Origin: JAHFDS01 sp964593795
GTDB lineage: Bacteria > Myxococcota_A > Polyangia > JAHFDS01
DNA: 64,000 nt
Direction: 5' to 3'
Assembly: GCA_964593795.1 (NCBI GenBank)
Contig: CAZQJC010000040.1
Span: 1-64,000, forward strand
The notes beneath the pieces were generated by a model. The model saw nothing but the letters and a program-made list of their open reading frames with translations. It did not search any database and was not told the origin of the DNA. Shown here one piece after another: positions 51,031-59,613 of this stretch; within the stretch, counting starts at the first letter, position 1, and the number at the start of each line of letters is the position of its first letter. The position numbers were made by a program, and so were the translations under genes.

Positions 51031-53418
51031 CTACGACTCCTCGCGCAGCCGCGCGGGCAGGAGCAGCGACGGCTCGCCGGAGCAGATGATCCAGAGCTGG
51101 TGCGCCGCGCGCGTGGCCGCGATGTGCAGGAGGTGCCGCGTCTCGGTGTTCACCGGGAAGTTCTGCGCGGTGATCTCGAGCAGCACGACGTAGTCGAACT
51201 CGAGGCCCTTGACCGCCGACATCTCGACGAGGTCCACGCCGGGCTGGAAGCTGAGGTCGCCGTTGCGCACGCGGCGCAGCCTCGGCACCTCCGCGCGCGA
51301 CAGGCCCCGGAAGTACAGGTCCGCCTGCTCCGGGTGCCGCGCGAGCAGCGCACAGCTCGCGTTCGGCTCGCGGCCCATGAGCGAGCGGAGCGCCTGTGCG
51401 AGGAACGCCACCGCCTCGCCGGTGTCCGCGAGGCGATGCAGCTCGACCGGCGCGCCGTGGCGTGGCGCGCGCAGCGGCGTCGGGTCGGCCAGCGGCCCGA
51501 GCACCTCGCGCGCGAGCTCCATGACCTCGTACGTCGAGCGGTACGCGATCTTGAGCGGCTGCACCTGCGCGCCCGGGTAACCGGCCGACTCGAGGAACGA
51601 CGGCCAGTCGGAGAAGCCGTTGTCGAACACGATGCGCTGCGCGGTGTCTCCGGCGATGGTGATGCACCGCGCGGGCGTGGTCGCGCCGAGCAGCACCTGG
51701 AGGTCCACCGGCGCGAGGTCCTGCGCCTCGTCGATCGCGAGGTGCTCGAAGATCACGGGATCCTCTTCGCTGCCGAGCTGCCCGAACTTGAGCTGGTAGA
51801 GGCGCAGGAGGAGCGCGTCGTCCTCGGGATCGAGCTTGCCGGCCGCGGCGGCCTCCTCGTCGGAGTGCAGCGACTGGCCGTCCACGGGCTCGGCGCGGCC
51901 CTCGTCGAAGTCCTCCGTGGCGCGCTCGATCTCCGCGATCTGCGCGACGCACCAGCGCTGCACCTCGGCGAGCTCGCGGTCGTCGAGCTCCCCGGGGGCC
52001 CAGCGCTCGAGCGCGGCCTTGCGACGCGGCTCGTCGGTGAGCACCTCGAACAGCCCCTGCGTCACGCGCGCCGCGCGCTTGCCGAGGCGGCGCATGGTCT
52101 GCTCGGCCAGGATGCGCGTCTGCGCCGGCAGGCCCACCTTGCCCGAGCGTGCGAACGCGAGCGTCGCCCGCAGGCGCGGCACGATGGCCTCCTTGCGCCC
52201 GCGGAAGTGGGCCACCACCTCGAGGCCGCGCTCGGCCGGCTCGAGCGCGCGCCCGAGCTCCGCCTCGACGCGCGCGATCTCCTCGGTCGCGAAGGCCTCG
52301 AGCGAACGCACCAGCGCCAGGCTCTTCTTCCAGCGCGACACCGACGCGGGCGTGTCGCTCGTCGTGTGCTGCGGGCTCTTCGGCAGGAGCTTGCGCCGCA
52401 GCGCCCGCGCCCAGCGCGCGTAAGGGATGACCTTGACGCCGCGGACGCCGAGCGACGGCAGGACGCCCTCGACGTACTGCGCGAGCGCGTTGGTCGAGAC
52501 CACGACCATCATGCGGTCCGCGCGGAAGCGCTTCGGATCGTGGAAGTGCAGGTACGCCGCGCGGTGCAGCGCGACCGTGGTCTTGCCGCTGCCCGCCCCG
52601 CCCTGGATGACGATGAGGTGCGAGTCGGGCTGCGTGATGAGGTCGAACTGCTCGCGGTCGATGAGCGCCGCGATCTCGGGCAGGTGCTTGTCCGCGCGCA
52701 GGAACCCCTGACCGGCCACGCCGAGGCCGCCCTTGGGCGCGGGCTTGTCGGCCTTCGCCGCGCGGACCGCCGCGCCCTGGCCGCCCGCGAGCTCGGCGGC
52801 GCTCTCGGGCATCTCCCACCACGTGCCCTGGACGTCCGAGACGAACAGGCCCTGCGGGCAGCCGATGCGGCGCAGGCGCCCCTTGTGGATGCTGAGGTTC
52901 CGGCGCGCCGTCACGGTGCCGGCCATCAGGCCCCCCTCGAACGGCTCCTCGAAGTCGTCGCCTTCCTCGTAGCGGTAGTAGACGCGGCTGATCGGCGCGT
53001 CGCGCCAGTCGACGATCTGGATGCCGGCGGGGCGATCGATGAACGCGCGCTTGCCGATGAGGACGTCGCGCTCCTTCTTGGGGTCCTTGACGCGGACGTG
53101 CGCGAAGTAGGGCGACTCGGGGTCGGCGGGCAGGACCTTGCGGCTGCCGCGGTGCGCCGCGAGCGCGGCGACCTGCTCCATCTGCTGGACCAGGGCCGGG
53201 ATGTCCTCGATGCGGGCCTCGGAGATCTGGTCGCGGAGGTCGATCAGGCGCGCGTCGTAGTCCTCGTCGATCCCTTCGTCGTCGCTCTCGGCCAGCAGGC
53301 GGTGCTCGACGCGCGCGAGGATGCCGAGCTCCTCGGTCACGATCGGCTGCCCAGCGCTGGCTTCTTCCAGTCGTCGTCGCAAGGGGAGCGAATATAACCG
53401 CGGAGAAGCGGGATGCAA
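51031..53418 (-). CDS. HelD-like UvrD/Rep-type helicase
   Basis: A 795-residue superfamily 1 ATPase. An N-terminal region with coiled-coil character (EELGILARVEHRLLAESDDEG...QQMEQVAALAAHRG) precedes Walker A IQGGAGSGKTTVALHR (Lys about 279), DEAQD near 562, and late motifs AYRSTYEVMELARE and EMSAVKGLEFDYVVLL. The insert between motifs I and II is long. This layout fits HelD, which frees stalled RNA polymerase, or a related DNA helicase. The start could be the ATG at 53416 or a TTG about 12 codons later, since TATATT upstream of that looks like a -10 box. It lies 21 bases after the anti-sigma gene. Confidence 0.85.
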   Translation of the reverse strand: MHPASPRLYSLPLRRRLEEASAGQPIVTEELGILARVEHRLLAESDDEGIDEDYDARLIDLRDQISEARIEDIPALVQQMEQVAALAAHRGSRKVLPADPESPYFAHVRVKDPKKERDVLIGKRAFIDRPAGIQIVDWRDAPISRVYYRYEEGDDFEEPFEGGLMAGTVTARRNLSIHKGRLRRIGCPQGLFVSDVQGTWWEMPESAAELAGGQGAAVRAAKADKPAPKGGLGVAGQGFLRADKHLPEIAALIDREQFDLITQPDSHLIVIQGGAGSGKTTVALHRAAYLHFHDPKRFRADRMMVVVSTNALAQYVEGVLPSLGVRGVKVIPYARWARALRRKLLPKSPQHTTSDTPASVSRWKKSLALVRSLEAFATEEIARVEAELGRALEPAERGLEVVAHFRGRKEAIVPRLRATLAFARSGKVGLPAQTRILAEQTMRRLGKRAARVTQGLFEVLTDEPRRKAALERWAPGELDDRELAEVQRWCVAQIAEIERATEDFDEGRAEPVDGQSLHSDEEAAAAGKLDPEDDALLLRLYQLKFGQLGSEEDPVIFEHLAIDEAQDLAPVDLQVLLGATTPARCITIAGDTAQRIVFDNGFSDWPSFLESAGYPGAQVQPLKIAYRSTYEVMELAREVLGPLADPTPLRAPRHGAPVELHRLADTGEAVAFLAQALRSLMGREPNASCALLARHPEQADLYFRGLSRAEVPRLRRVRNGDLSFQPGVDLVEMSAVKGLEFDYVVLLEITAQNFPVNTETRHLLHIAATRAAHQLWIICSGEPSLLLPARLREES

Positions 53419-53439
53419 CCGGGGGCCGCGAACGGCCAG

Positions 53440-54138
53440 CTACGGGCTGACGGTCACGTAGATGTCCTGACCGAGCTCCGTGGCGCCGACACGCGCGCGC
53501 GCCACCAGGCGGTAGCTGCCGACCTTCTCGCCGTGCATGGTCACCGCGACCTCGTTGTCGCCCGCCTGAAGGTCCTTCGTGAGCACGAGCTCACCCCCGG
53601 GGCCAGCGCCCTCGAGCTTCACGCCCGGTGGCGCGAGGATCCGGATCTCGCACCCCTTGTGGGGTGCATCTGCATGAAAGGACAGGAGCAGGTTCGAGGG
53701 CGCCGCCATCGACAGGGAGGTCGAGGCGGCCGGCATCGTGCGCGTGCGCGGTCCGCCCCCGGAGGTCAGCAGGAGCGCGGCCGCGATCGCGCCCGCGGCG
53801 ACGAGCCCTCCGACGACGAGCGGAAGCCCGCCGCGCCTCGGGGCGGCCACCGTGCCGCCGAAGGTGGGCGTCGGAGGAGCGGCGAGCGCGGGCTGGGCGG
53901 GCTCCGGCGGTCCGGCCGCCTCGAGCCTGGCGCGCAGGCGCTCGTCGAAGCCCCCCGGCAGCGTGGGCGGCTTGAGCGCGCGCAGCGTCGTCAGGGTCGC
54001 GCGCATCTCGGCGGCCTTGCGCGAGCAGACGGGGCAGGTGAGCAGGTGGGCCTGCACCTCCTCCTCGGTCTGGGCCCGGAGCGTCCCGGTGGCGTGCTCG
54101 CCGAGGGCCTCCGTCACCTGGGTGCAGTCGAGCTTCAC
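53440..54138 (-). CDS. anti-sigma factor with zinc-finger domain
   Basis: A 232-residue membrane protein. The N-terminal zinc-binding anti-sigma (ZAS) motif is HLLTCPVC (HxxxCxxC) near 31-38 with C5 as a further candidate ligand. A Pro/Ala linker leads to one transmembrane helix at about 103-122 (GLPLVVGGLVAAGAIAAALLL). The C-terminal periplasmic domain is beta-rich and resembles a PEGA or Ig-like sandwich. The GTG start overlaps the sigma factor stop (GTGA) with AAGGAGG upstream, the classic coupled layout. It should hold the sigma factor at the membrane until an envelope signal arrives. Confidence 0.9.
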   Translation of the reverse strand: MKLDCTQVTEALGEHATGTLRAQTEEEVQAHLLTCPVCSRKAAEMRATLTTLRALKPPTLPGGFDERLRARLEAAGPPEPAQPALAAPPTPTFGGTVAAPRRGGLPLVVGGLVAAGAIAAALLLTSGGGPRTRTMPAASTSLSMAAPSNLLLSFHADAPHKGCEIRILAPPGVKLEGAGPGGELVLTKDLQAGDNEVAVTMHGEKVGSYRLVARARVGATELGQDIYVTVSP

Positions 54139-54743
54139 GTGCCTCCTTCCGCGGCGCTGGCCTTGGGGATGTTCCAGGCCGAGGCGAGCGCGGCGCGGCG
54201 CTCGAACAGCAGCTCACGCAGCGCCTCGCGCCCGCGCGAGAGCCGCGACTTGACCGTGCCGACGGGGATCGACAGGACCTCCGAGATCTCCTCGTACGAG
54301 AAGCCCTGCACGTCGAAGAGCGTCACGACGAGGCGGAAGTCGGGGGGCAGCTCGGCCAGGGCCGCCTGGACGGCGTCGTCCGAGGCGCGCCGCAGCGCCT
54401 CGCGCTCGGGCGTGTCCGCGCCGCTCGGCAGGTCAGGCTCGTCGTCGATGGGCGCGGTCTGCGCCTGCTCCTTGCCGGCACGGCTCTTGACCTCGTCGAG
54501 GAACGCGTTCTTCACGATGCGGAAGAGCCACGTCGAGAAGGACGCGTCCTCGCGGAAGGAGGCGAGGCCGCGGAAGGCCTTGATGAGCGCCTCCTGCGCC
54601 AGGTCCTCGGCCTCCGACGGGTTCTTCACGCACGTCAGCGCGAACTGGTAGACGCGCTCGCGGTGCCCCGCGATGAGCGCCTCGAACGCGCGCACGTCCC
54701 CCTTCTTGGCCCGCGCGACCAGCTCGCGCTCGCTCGCTGCCAC
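54135..54743 (-). CDS. ECF RNA polymerase sigma factor (RpoE-like)
   Basis: A 202-residue sigma factor starting at GTG 54741-54743. Region 2 reads LIAGHRERVYQFALTCVKNPSEAEDLAQEALIKAFRGL and FSTWLFRIVKNAFLDEVKSR. A charged linker precedes region 4: LPPDFRLVVTLFDVQGFSYEEISEVL and IPVGTVKSRLSRGREAL. It belongs to the RpoE-like ECF class paired with ZAS anti-sigma factors. Such sigma factors usually also drive their own operon, which here may include the helicase gene. No promoter could be placed in the 130-base upstream gap. Confidence 0.94.
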   Translation of the reverse strand: MAASERELVARAKKGDVRAFEALIAGHRERVYQFALTCVKNPSEAEDLAQEALIKAFRGLASFREDASFSTWLFRIVKNAFLDEVKSRAGKEQAQTAPIDDEPDLPSGADTPEREALRRASDDAVQAALAELPPDFRLVVTLFDVQGFSYEEISEVLSIPVGTVKSRLSRGREALRELLFERRAALASAWNIPKASAAEGGT

Positions 54744-54875
54744 GGGCCCACCGTACCGCAGCGGCCTGGGGTCCGGCTCAACTTCTCGACTTGCGCGGGG
54801 CGTCGTGCCGGGCGTGTCGGCCTGCGAAGGTTGAAAAGTTGAGCGGGACCCCGGCGGCCGGCCGATAATCGAGGG

Positions 54876-55262
54876 ATGCCGACGTGGGACGAGCTCCGGG
54901 GGTACGCGCGGGAGAAGTACAAGCTGCAGGACGACGAGCCCGGCTACTTCTCGCTCGTGTTCCGCGTCGAGAGCGAACGCACGCAGCTCATCACCGTCCG
55001 CCGCGTGACCGCCTTCGACAGCGACTGGATCGAGTTCCGCTCGCCGGTTTGCCGCGAGGGGCAGATGGATCCGAAGCACGCGCTCAGGCAGAACGCCACG
55101 TTCGCGGTCGGCGCGCTCGCGCTCGACGGCGAGAAGTACTACCTGCTCTACAGCATCCCGCTCGCGACGATGCAGACCGAGGAGTTCGAGCTGCCGCTGC
55201 ACGTCCTGGCGCGGACGGCGGACTCGCTCGAGGGGACGTTCACGACCGGGGATGAGTTCTGA
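54876..55262 (+). CDS. conserved small cytoplasmic protein, unknown function
   Basis: A 128-residue acidic protein without signal peptide or membrane segment. It begins PTWDELRGYAREKYKLQDDE and continues through alternating strands (GYFSLVFRVESERTQLITVRR, WIEFRSPVC, HALRQNATFAVGALALDG, YYLLYSIPLATM) to a C-terminal helix. The alpha-beta pattern recalls the YbjN or secretion-chaperone (CesT-like) fold. That is a guess from pattern, and I recognise no family. It is divergent from the sigma factor operon. Confidence 0.72.
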   Translation: MPTWDELRGYAREKYKLQDDEPGYFSLVFRVESERTQLITVRRVTAFDSDWIEFRSPVCREGQMDPKHALRQNATFAVGALALDGEKYYLLYSIPLATMQTEEFELPLHVLARTADSLEGTFTTGDEF

Positions 55263-55297
55263 CGGGGCCGGCTCGGAAAACTAGGATCTAGGAAACA

Positions 55298-55388
55298 AGA
55301 TCAAGGAACACGGAACCGGGTCGGAGTCGGACCGGAATCGGGATTCCGTGCTCCGGTTCCTTGCCCCTTGTTCCTAGTTCCTTGATCT
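55298..55388. repeat. three-tier nested inverted repeat between convergent genes
   Basis: Three perfect inverted repeats are nested: outer AGATCAAGGAAC (55298-55309) with GTTCCTTGATCT (55377-55388), middle GGAACCGG (55312-55319) with CCGGTTCC (55353-55360), inner CGGAATC (55333-55339) with GATTCCG (55342-55348). The flanks contain further GGAAC/GTTCC words. The element fills the gap between two convergent genes and could be a bidirectional terminator or a dispersed REP/MITE-like element. It is less GC-rich than the genes around it. Confidence 0.82.
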
Positions 55389-55398
55389 CCGGGGCCGG

Positions 55399-56010
55399 CT
55401 ACTTCAACCGCTTCTTCATGCCCTTCTTCTCGCCGGCCTGGACCTTCTTCTGGAGGTCCTCCTCGGCAGCGATGAAGACGTTGCCACTGACGACGGGCTT
55501 GCCGTCCATCTTGGTCTCGAGGTGGTCGAGCAGGCCGTCGGACGCCGCGAAGCCGCCCGCGTTGCGCACGAACTTGCCCTTGACCACGAGCTCCGCGCCC
55601 GCGTCCGGCATCTTCGGGGGCTTGGGCTTGATCGGGTAGTTCGCGATCAGGATGGCCTTCTCCTTCTTGCCGCCCTTCTTGTCGGCCAGGAAGAAGTGCG
55701 GCTGCTCGCACGGCTTGCACTTCTGCCCCTTCGGACACTTGGCGCGCTCCGGCGGGCAGACGTACAGCTCGAGGAGGAAGCCCTTGACCTCCACCTCCTG
55801 GTTCAAGTTGCGGTCGATCTTCTTGCGCAGGCCGTGCACCGACCACGTGCCGTCCGGATGCTTCTCGGGGACGTCGCTCTGCTTGAACTCCGGCGGCGGC
55901 GGCAGGTCCACCTTGATCTTCGGCATCGGCTGGCCCTCCTGATCCGCGCGAGCGGACGAGGGCGCGCCGAGGAGCAGGACCGCGAGGGCTGCAAAGAGCG
56001 TCGTGCGCAT
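55399..56010 (-). CDS. secreted conserved protein, unknown function
   Basis: A 203-residue protein with a Sec signal peptide (TTLFAALAVLLLGAPSSARA, cleavage about 22). A Lys/Pro-rich lead is followed by TWSVHGLRKKIDRNLNQEVEVKGFLLELY. Then comes a four-Cys cluster: VCPPERAKCPKGQKCKPCEQPHF. The remaining strands (FFLADKKG, KAILIANYP, AELVVKGKFV) have an OB-fold-like order. Lysine content is high and the tail is very basic. The Cys cluster could bind a metal or form disulphides. I do not recognise a named family. Confidence 0.7.
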   Translation of the reverse strand: MRTTLFAALAVLLLGAPSSARADQEGQPMPKIKVDLPPPPEFKQSDVPEKHPDGTWSVHGLRKKIDRNLNQEVEVKGFLLELYVCPPERAKCPKGQKCKPCEQPHFFLADKKGGKKEKAILIANYPIKPKPPKMPDAGAELVVKGKFVRNAGGFAASDGLLDHLETKMDGKPVVSGNVFIAAEEDLQKKVQAGEKKGMKKRLK

Positions 56011-56116
56011 GCGCGATTCCTAGCACGGATCGCCGACCGCCGGAACATCGTCCGACGGCTCGCGGGCACGATCGTGGGCGGTTTCGCGCGCGCCGGGACC
56101 ACGCTACCCTCGGAGC

Positions 56117-57142
56117 GTGCGCCCGAGGGCCTGGGCCCGTCGCGTCCTGCTCGCCCTCGCGAGCCTCTGGCTCGTCACGCTCGCCGCGTTCGCCCTGTCG
56201 GAGCTGCTGCCGGGCGACCCAGGCGGCGCCGACGGGGCGCGAGGCGCGCTCGATCCCGCGGTCGCGGCAGCCCGTCGCGTCCGCCTCGAGCTCGATCGCC
56301 CGCGGTTCTGGAACCCCGCCCCACGCGGAGGGCCGCTCGGCCACCTCGGCGAGACCCGCTACGTGGGCTTCCTCGGCCGCCTCGCGCGGCTGGAGCTCGG
56401 CGTGTCGGAGCGAGACGGCCGCCCGGTGGCCAGCAAGATCACCGGCGCGCTCGGGCCGACGATGCTGCTCGGAGGCTCGGCGCTCCTGCTCGCGTTCGGC
56501 CTCGGCGTGCCACTTGGCCTCCTGTCCGCCCGCCGCGAGGGCAGCGCGCTCGACCACGCGATCGGCCTCGGCCTCTTCCTCCTCGCCGCCGTGCCGTCGT
56601 TCTGGGCCGCGACGCTGGCGCTCGTGTTCCTCGCCGGCCCGGGCCTCTTGCCCATGCAGGGACTGGCGTCGTCGGGCGCGGCCGAGCTCGGCCCTGCGGT
56701 GTGCGCGCTCGATCTGCTGTGGCACCTCGTCCTGCCGGTGAGCTGCCTCGCCTACGGCATCCTCGTCGTGGTGGCACGCCAGACGCGCGCGGCCGCCTCC
56801 GCGGCCCGGGGCTCCGAGTGGTTCCGCACGTTGCGCGCGCAGGGCCTGCCTGGGCGCCGGCTGACGGCGCGCCTCCTGCGCAACGCGCTCTTGCCGGTCA
56901 TCACGCTCTTCGGCCTCGAGCTGCCGATCCTCGTGGGCGGGAGCGTCATCGTCGAGCGCGTCTTCGGCATCCCGGGGGTGGGGCTCTTGCTGCACGAGGC
57001 CGTGCTGCAGCGCGACCAGCCGGTGCTGCTCGCGCTCGTGACCCTCGCCGCGCTCGTGACCTGGGCCGGGCTCCTCCTTTCCGATCTGCTCTCGGGGCTG
57101 GCCGATCCGCGCACTCGACGCGGCGAGGGCGAGGGCGCTTGA
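56117..57142 (+). CDS. DppB-type ABC transporter permease
   Basis: A 341-residue membrane protein starting at GTG 56117. The first helix (RVLLALASLWLVTLAAFALSELLPGDP) with its LPGDP motif is the standard DppB/OppB start. Five further helices and the ATPase-contact loop GSEWFRTLRAQGLPGRRLTARLLRNALLPVI follow, ending ERVFGIPGVGLLLHEAVLQRD. It pairs with the next gene in the usual order. No ATPase or substrate-binding protein gene is in the window, so the rest of the transporter must lie elsewhere. Confidence 0.9.
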   Translation: MRPRAWARRVLLALASLWLVTLAAFALSELLPGDPGGADGARGALDPAVAAARRVRLELDRPRFWNPAPRGGPLGHLGETRYVGFLGRLARLELGVSERDGRPVASKITGALGPTMLLGGSALLLAFGLGVPLGLLSARREGSALDHAIGLGLFLLAAVPSFWAATLALVFLAGPGLLPMQGLASSGAAELGPAVCALDLLWHLVLPVSCLAYGILVVVARQTRAAASAARGSEWFRTLRAQGLPGRRLTARLLRNALLPVITLFGLELPILVGGSVIVERVFGIPGVGLLLHEAVLQRDQPVLLALVTLAALVTWAGLLLSDLLSGLADPRTRRGEGEGA

Positions 57143-58122
57143 GCAGCGAGGGCGTGCTACGGGCGCTGTGGGGCGCTCGCGCGTCGCGCCTCGGTCTCGT
57201 GCTGATCGCGCTGCAGGTCGTCGTCGCGCTGGGCGCGGACCTGCTCGCGTCCGACCTGCCCCTCGTCGCGCGCGTGGGCGGCCGCGTGCACGTCGCGCCG
57301 TGCCTGGTGCGGCCGGACGCGCTCGCAGGGCTCGATCGCGAGGGCGTCGAGGCCAGTCTCGGCCCGGCCGACTGGATGATCGCGACGCCCGTCGGCCACG
57401 GACCCACCGGGGGGCGAGCCGCCAGCGCGGTGCTGCTCGACGCCCCGAGCCGAGGGCACGTCCTCGGCACCGACGCCGCCGGCCGGGACGTGCTCGCGCG
57501 GCTCGTGCACGGCACGCGCGCCGCCCTGTGGGTGGGGATCCTCGGCGTGTCGCTCGCCGTGCTCGTCGGGCTCCTCGTGGGCCTGCCGAGCGGCTTCCTC
57601 GGCGGGCCCCTCGACGCCACGCTCGGGGTCGTCACCGAGGCGACGGTCGCGTTCCCGCCGCTCCTCGGCGTGCTCGTGCTGCAGGCAGTGCTCGACCGGC
57701 CGTCGCTCGGCACCGTCGTGCTCCTCATCGGCGCCCTCGGCTGGACCGACCTCGCGCGCCTCTGCCGGATCGAGGCGCGCCGGCTGCGGCAGGCGCCGTT
57801 CGTCCGCGCGGCGCACGCGCTCGGCGCGGGCCCCGTGCGGATCCTGCTCGTCCACGTGCTGCCGCACGCGCTGCCGCCCGTGCTCGTGGCCGCGTGTCTG
57901 GGCATCGGCCGCGTGCTCCTGCTCGAGAGCGCGCTCGAGTTCCTGGGCTTCGGCGCGCCGCCGCCGACCCCGACCTGGGGCGAGCTCCTGCGGCAGGCGC
58001 ACGAGCACGGTCTGCGCTGGTGGCTGGCCCTCCCGCCGGGTTTGGCGATCTTCGCCAGCGTGACGGCGTATAATCTCGTCGGAGAAGGTCTTCGGACCTC
58101 GCTCCGGCTAGGCAAGAGATGA
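57139..58122 (+). CDS. DppC-type ABC transporter permease
   Basis: A 327-residue protein starting at TTG 57139 overlapping the stop of the DppB-type gene (TTGA); GTG 57154 is an alternative. After helix 1 there is a periplasmic insert of about 90 residues, then HVLGTDAAGRDVLARLVHGTRAALWVG, the DppC/OppC signature. The ATPase loop is APFVRAAHALGAGPVRILLVHVLPHALPPVL and the end GFGAPPPTPTWGELL is typical. Substrate is probably a peptide or similar oligomer. It overlaps the receiver-domain gene by four bases. Confidence 0.9.
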   Translation: MSSEGVLRALWGARASRLGLVLIALQVVVALGADLLASDLPLVARVGGRVHVAPCLVRPDALAGLDREGVEASLGPADWMIATPVGHGPTGGRAASAVLLDAPSRGHVLGTDAAGRDVLARLVHGTRAALWVGILGVSLAVLVGLLVGLPSGFLGGPLDATLGVVTEATVAFPPLLGVLVLQAVLDRPSLGTVVLLIGALGWTDLARLCRIEARRLRQAPFVRAAHALGAGPVRILLVHVLPHALPPVLVAACLGIGRVLLLESALEFLGFGAPPPTPTWGELLRQAHEHGLRWWLALPPGLAIFASVTAYNLVGEGLRTSLRLGKR

Positions 58123-58523
58123 CGGCAACGGACAAGAAGGCTCGGGCGCGCATCCTGGTGGTGGATGACAGCGCGATCGTGCTCGCCGTGTGCCGGGAGC
58201 GCCTCGAGGAGGCCGGCTACGAGGTGAGCGTGCGCGAATCCGCGCTCGGCACCTCGGCGATGGTCATGCGTGATCGGCCAGACGCGGTGCTCATGGACGT
58301 CGACCTACCGGGCCTGTCGGGCGACCAGATCGCGTCGCTCATCCGGAAGAACGACGCGGGCGAGGGCACGCCGATCATCATCCTGCACTCGAGCCTGACG
58401 GCGCAGGTGCTCTCCCGCCTCGCCGAGCAGTGCGGCGCGGCGGGCTACATCCAGAAGACGGACGACGACGCCCTCTTCATCTCGCAGTTCAACCAGATCT
58501 TCGTGCGCGCCAGGGGCAAGTAG
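58119..58523 (+). CDS. single-domain response regulator
   Basis: A 134-residue CheY-like receiver. The acidic pocket is D16-D17, the phospho-acceptor D60 (VLMDVDLPGLSG), the switch Ser/Thr at about 91-92 (LHSS) and the conserved K113 (GYIQKTDDD), so it should be active. There is no output domain. Its ATG overlaps the permease stop, suggesting coupled translation. No kinase is nearby. It may act by protein contact. Confidence 0.92.
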   Translation: MTATDKKARARILVVDDSAIVLAVCRERLEEAGYEVSVRESALGTSAMVMRDRPDAVLMDVDLPGLSGDQIASLIRKNDAGEGTPIIILHSSLTAQVLSRLAEQCGAAGYIQKTDDDALFISQFNQIFVRARGK

Positions 58524-58539
58524 CCTGTAGCCTTCACCC

Positions 58540-59613
58540 ATGGCTGCCCCGCGCCGCGGCGCTCCCGCGTCCGCTCCCTTCACGACCCCCACGCCCGAGA
58601 CCCTCGGCCTCGTCTACTGCCTGGTCGGCGAGAGCCGGCTCGAGGTGGACCGCGCGCTCGCGGCGATCAAGGCGGCCACGCACCCGGACGGAGGGGCTGA
58701 CCTGGCGACCGACGCGTTCGACGCGCAGTCTCCCGGTGACAAGGCCGAGCTCGCGGCGCGCATCGTCTCGGCGGCCAACACGATGCCCTTTCTGGCCAGG
58801 CGGCGGCTCGTCCTCGTGCGCGGCGTGGAACTGCTCGACGGGGCTGCGGCCGAGACGCTCCTCGGCTACCTCGACTCGCCCTCGCCGAGCACGTGCATGG
58901 TGCTGCTCGGCGACAAGGCGGACGGGCGGCTCAAGCTGTTCGCGCGCCTCAAGAAGGACGGCCTGCTCTTCTCGTTCGATCCGCCCAGGGACGACAGCTC
59001 GGCGCGGGCGCTCCTCGAGCGCGAGGCGCAGGCGCGCGGCGTGCGCTTCGAGCCGCGGGCGCTGACGGCCTTCCTCGAGGTCGTGCCGCTCGACGCCGGC
59101 GAGATCACGAACGCGGTCGAGCAGCTCTCGCTCTACGTCGGCGCGCAGGGTGGCGGCTCGGTGGTCAACGAGGACGCCGTGCGGGCGGTCCTCGTGGCGC
59201 GGCGCGAGCACTCCATCTTCGAGCTCACCGATGCGATCGGTCAGGGCTCGGTGGAGCGGGCGCTGCGCCTCTTGCGCTCGCTGCCGCCCGAGGACGCGGC
59301 GCCGGTCAAGGTGTGCACGATGCTCGGGCGGACGGTGCGGCAGCTCATGGCCGCCAAGACGCTGCCGCCGCGGGCCAACAAGTTCGACGCCGCCCAGACG
59401 CTCGGCGTGCCGCCGTTCGTCGCGGAGAAGCTGCTCGGGCAGGCCGCGGGGTTCACCGCGGACGGCCTCGACCGGGCGCTCTTGCTGGTGGCGGAGACGG
59501 ATCGACTCCTCAAGTCGTCGCGCAACGACGACGACCAGCTGGTCGACAGGATGGTGCTCGGGATGTGCGCGCTACGCGCGCGGGCGGCTACTTCTTCGCC
59601 GTCGCGGCGTTGA
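58540..59613 (+). CDS. holA: DNA polymerase III delta subunit
   Basis: A 357-residue clamp-loader subunit. Domain I starts GLVYCLVGESRLEVDRALAAI and has MPFLARRRLVLVRGVELLDG; domain II contains CMVLLGDKADGRLKLFARLKKDG and FEPRALTAFLEVVPLDAGEITNAVEQLSLYVG; domain III has IFELTDAIGQGSVERALRLL and QLMAAKTLPPRANKF. This is the HolA pattern. It has a disordered N-terminal lead of about 20 residues. Its last 26 bases overlap the convergent rpsT gene. Confidence 0.9.
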   Translation: MAAPRRGAPASAPFTTPTPETLGLVYCLVGESRLEVDRALAAIKAATHPDGGADLATDAFDAQSPGDKAELAARIVSAANTMPFLARRRLVLVRGVELLDGAAAETLLGYLDSPSPSTCMVLLGDKADGRLKLFARLKKDGLLFSFDPPRDDSSARALLEREAQARGVRFEPRALTAFLEVVPLDAGEITNAVEQLSLYVGAQGGGSVVNEDAVRAVLVARREHSIFELTDAIGQGSVERALRLLRSLPPEDAAPVKVCTMLGRTVRQLMAAKTLPPRANKFDAAQTLGVPPFVAEKLLGQAAGFTADGLDRALLLVAETDRLLKSSRNDDDQLVDRMVLGMCALRARAATSSPSRR

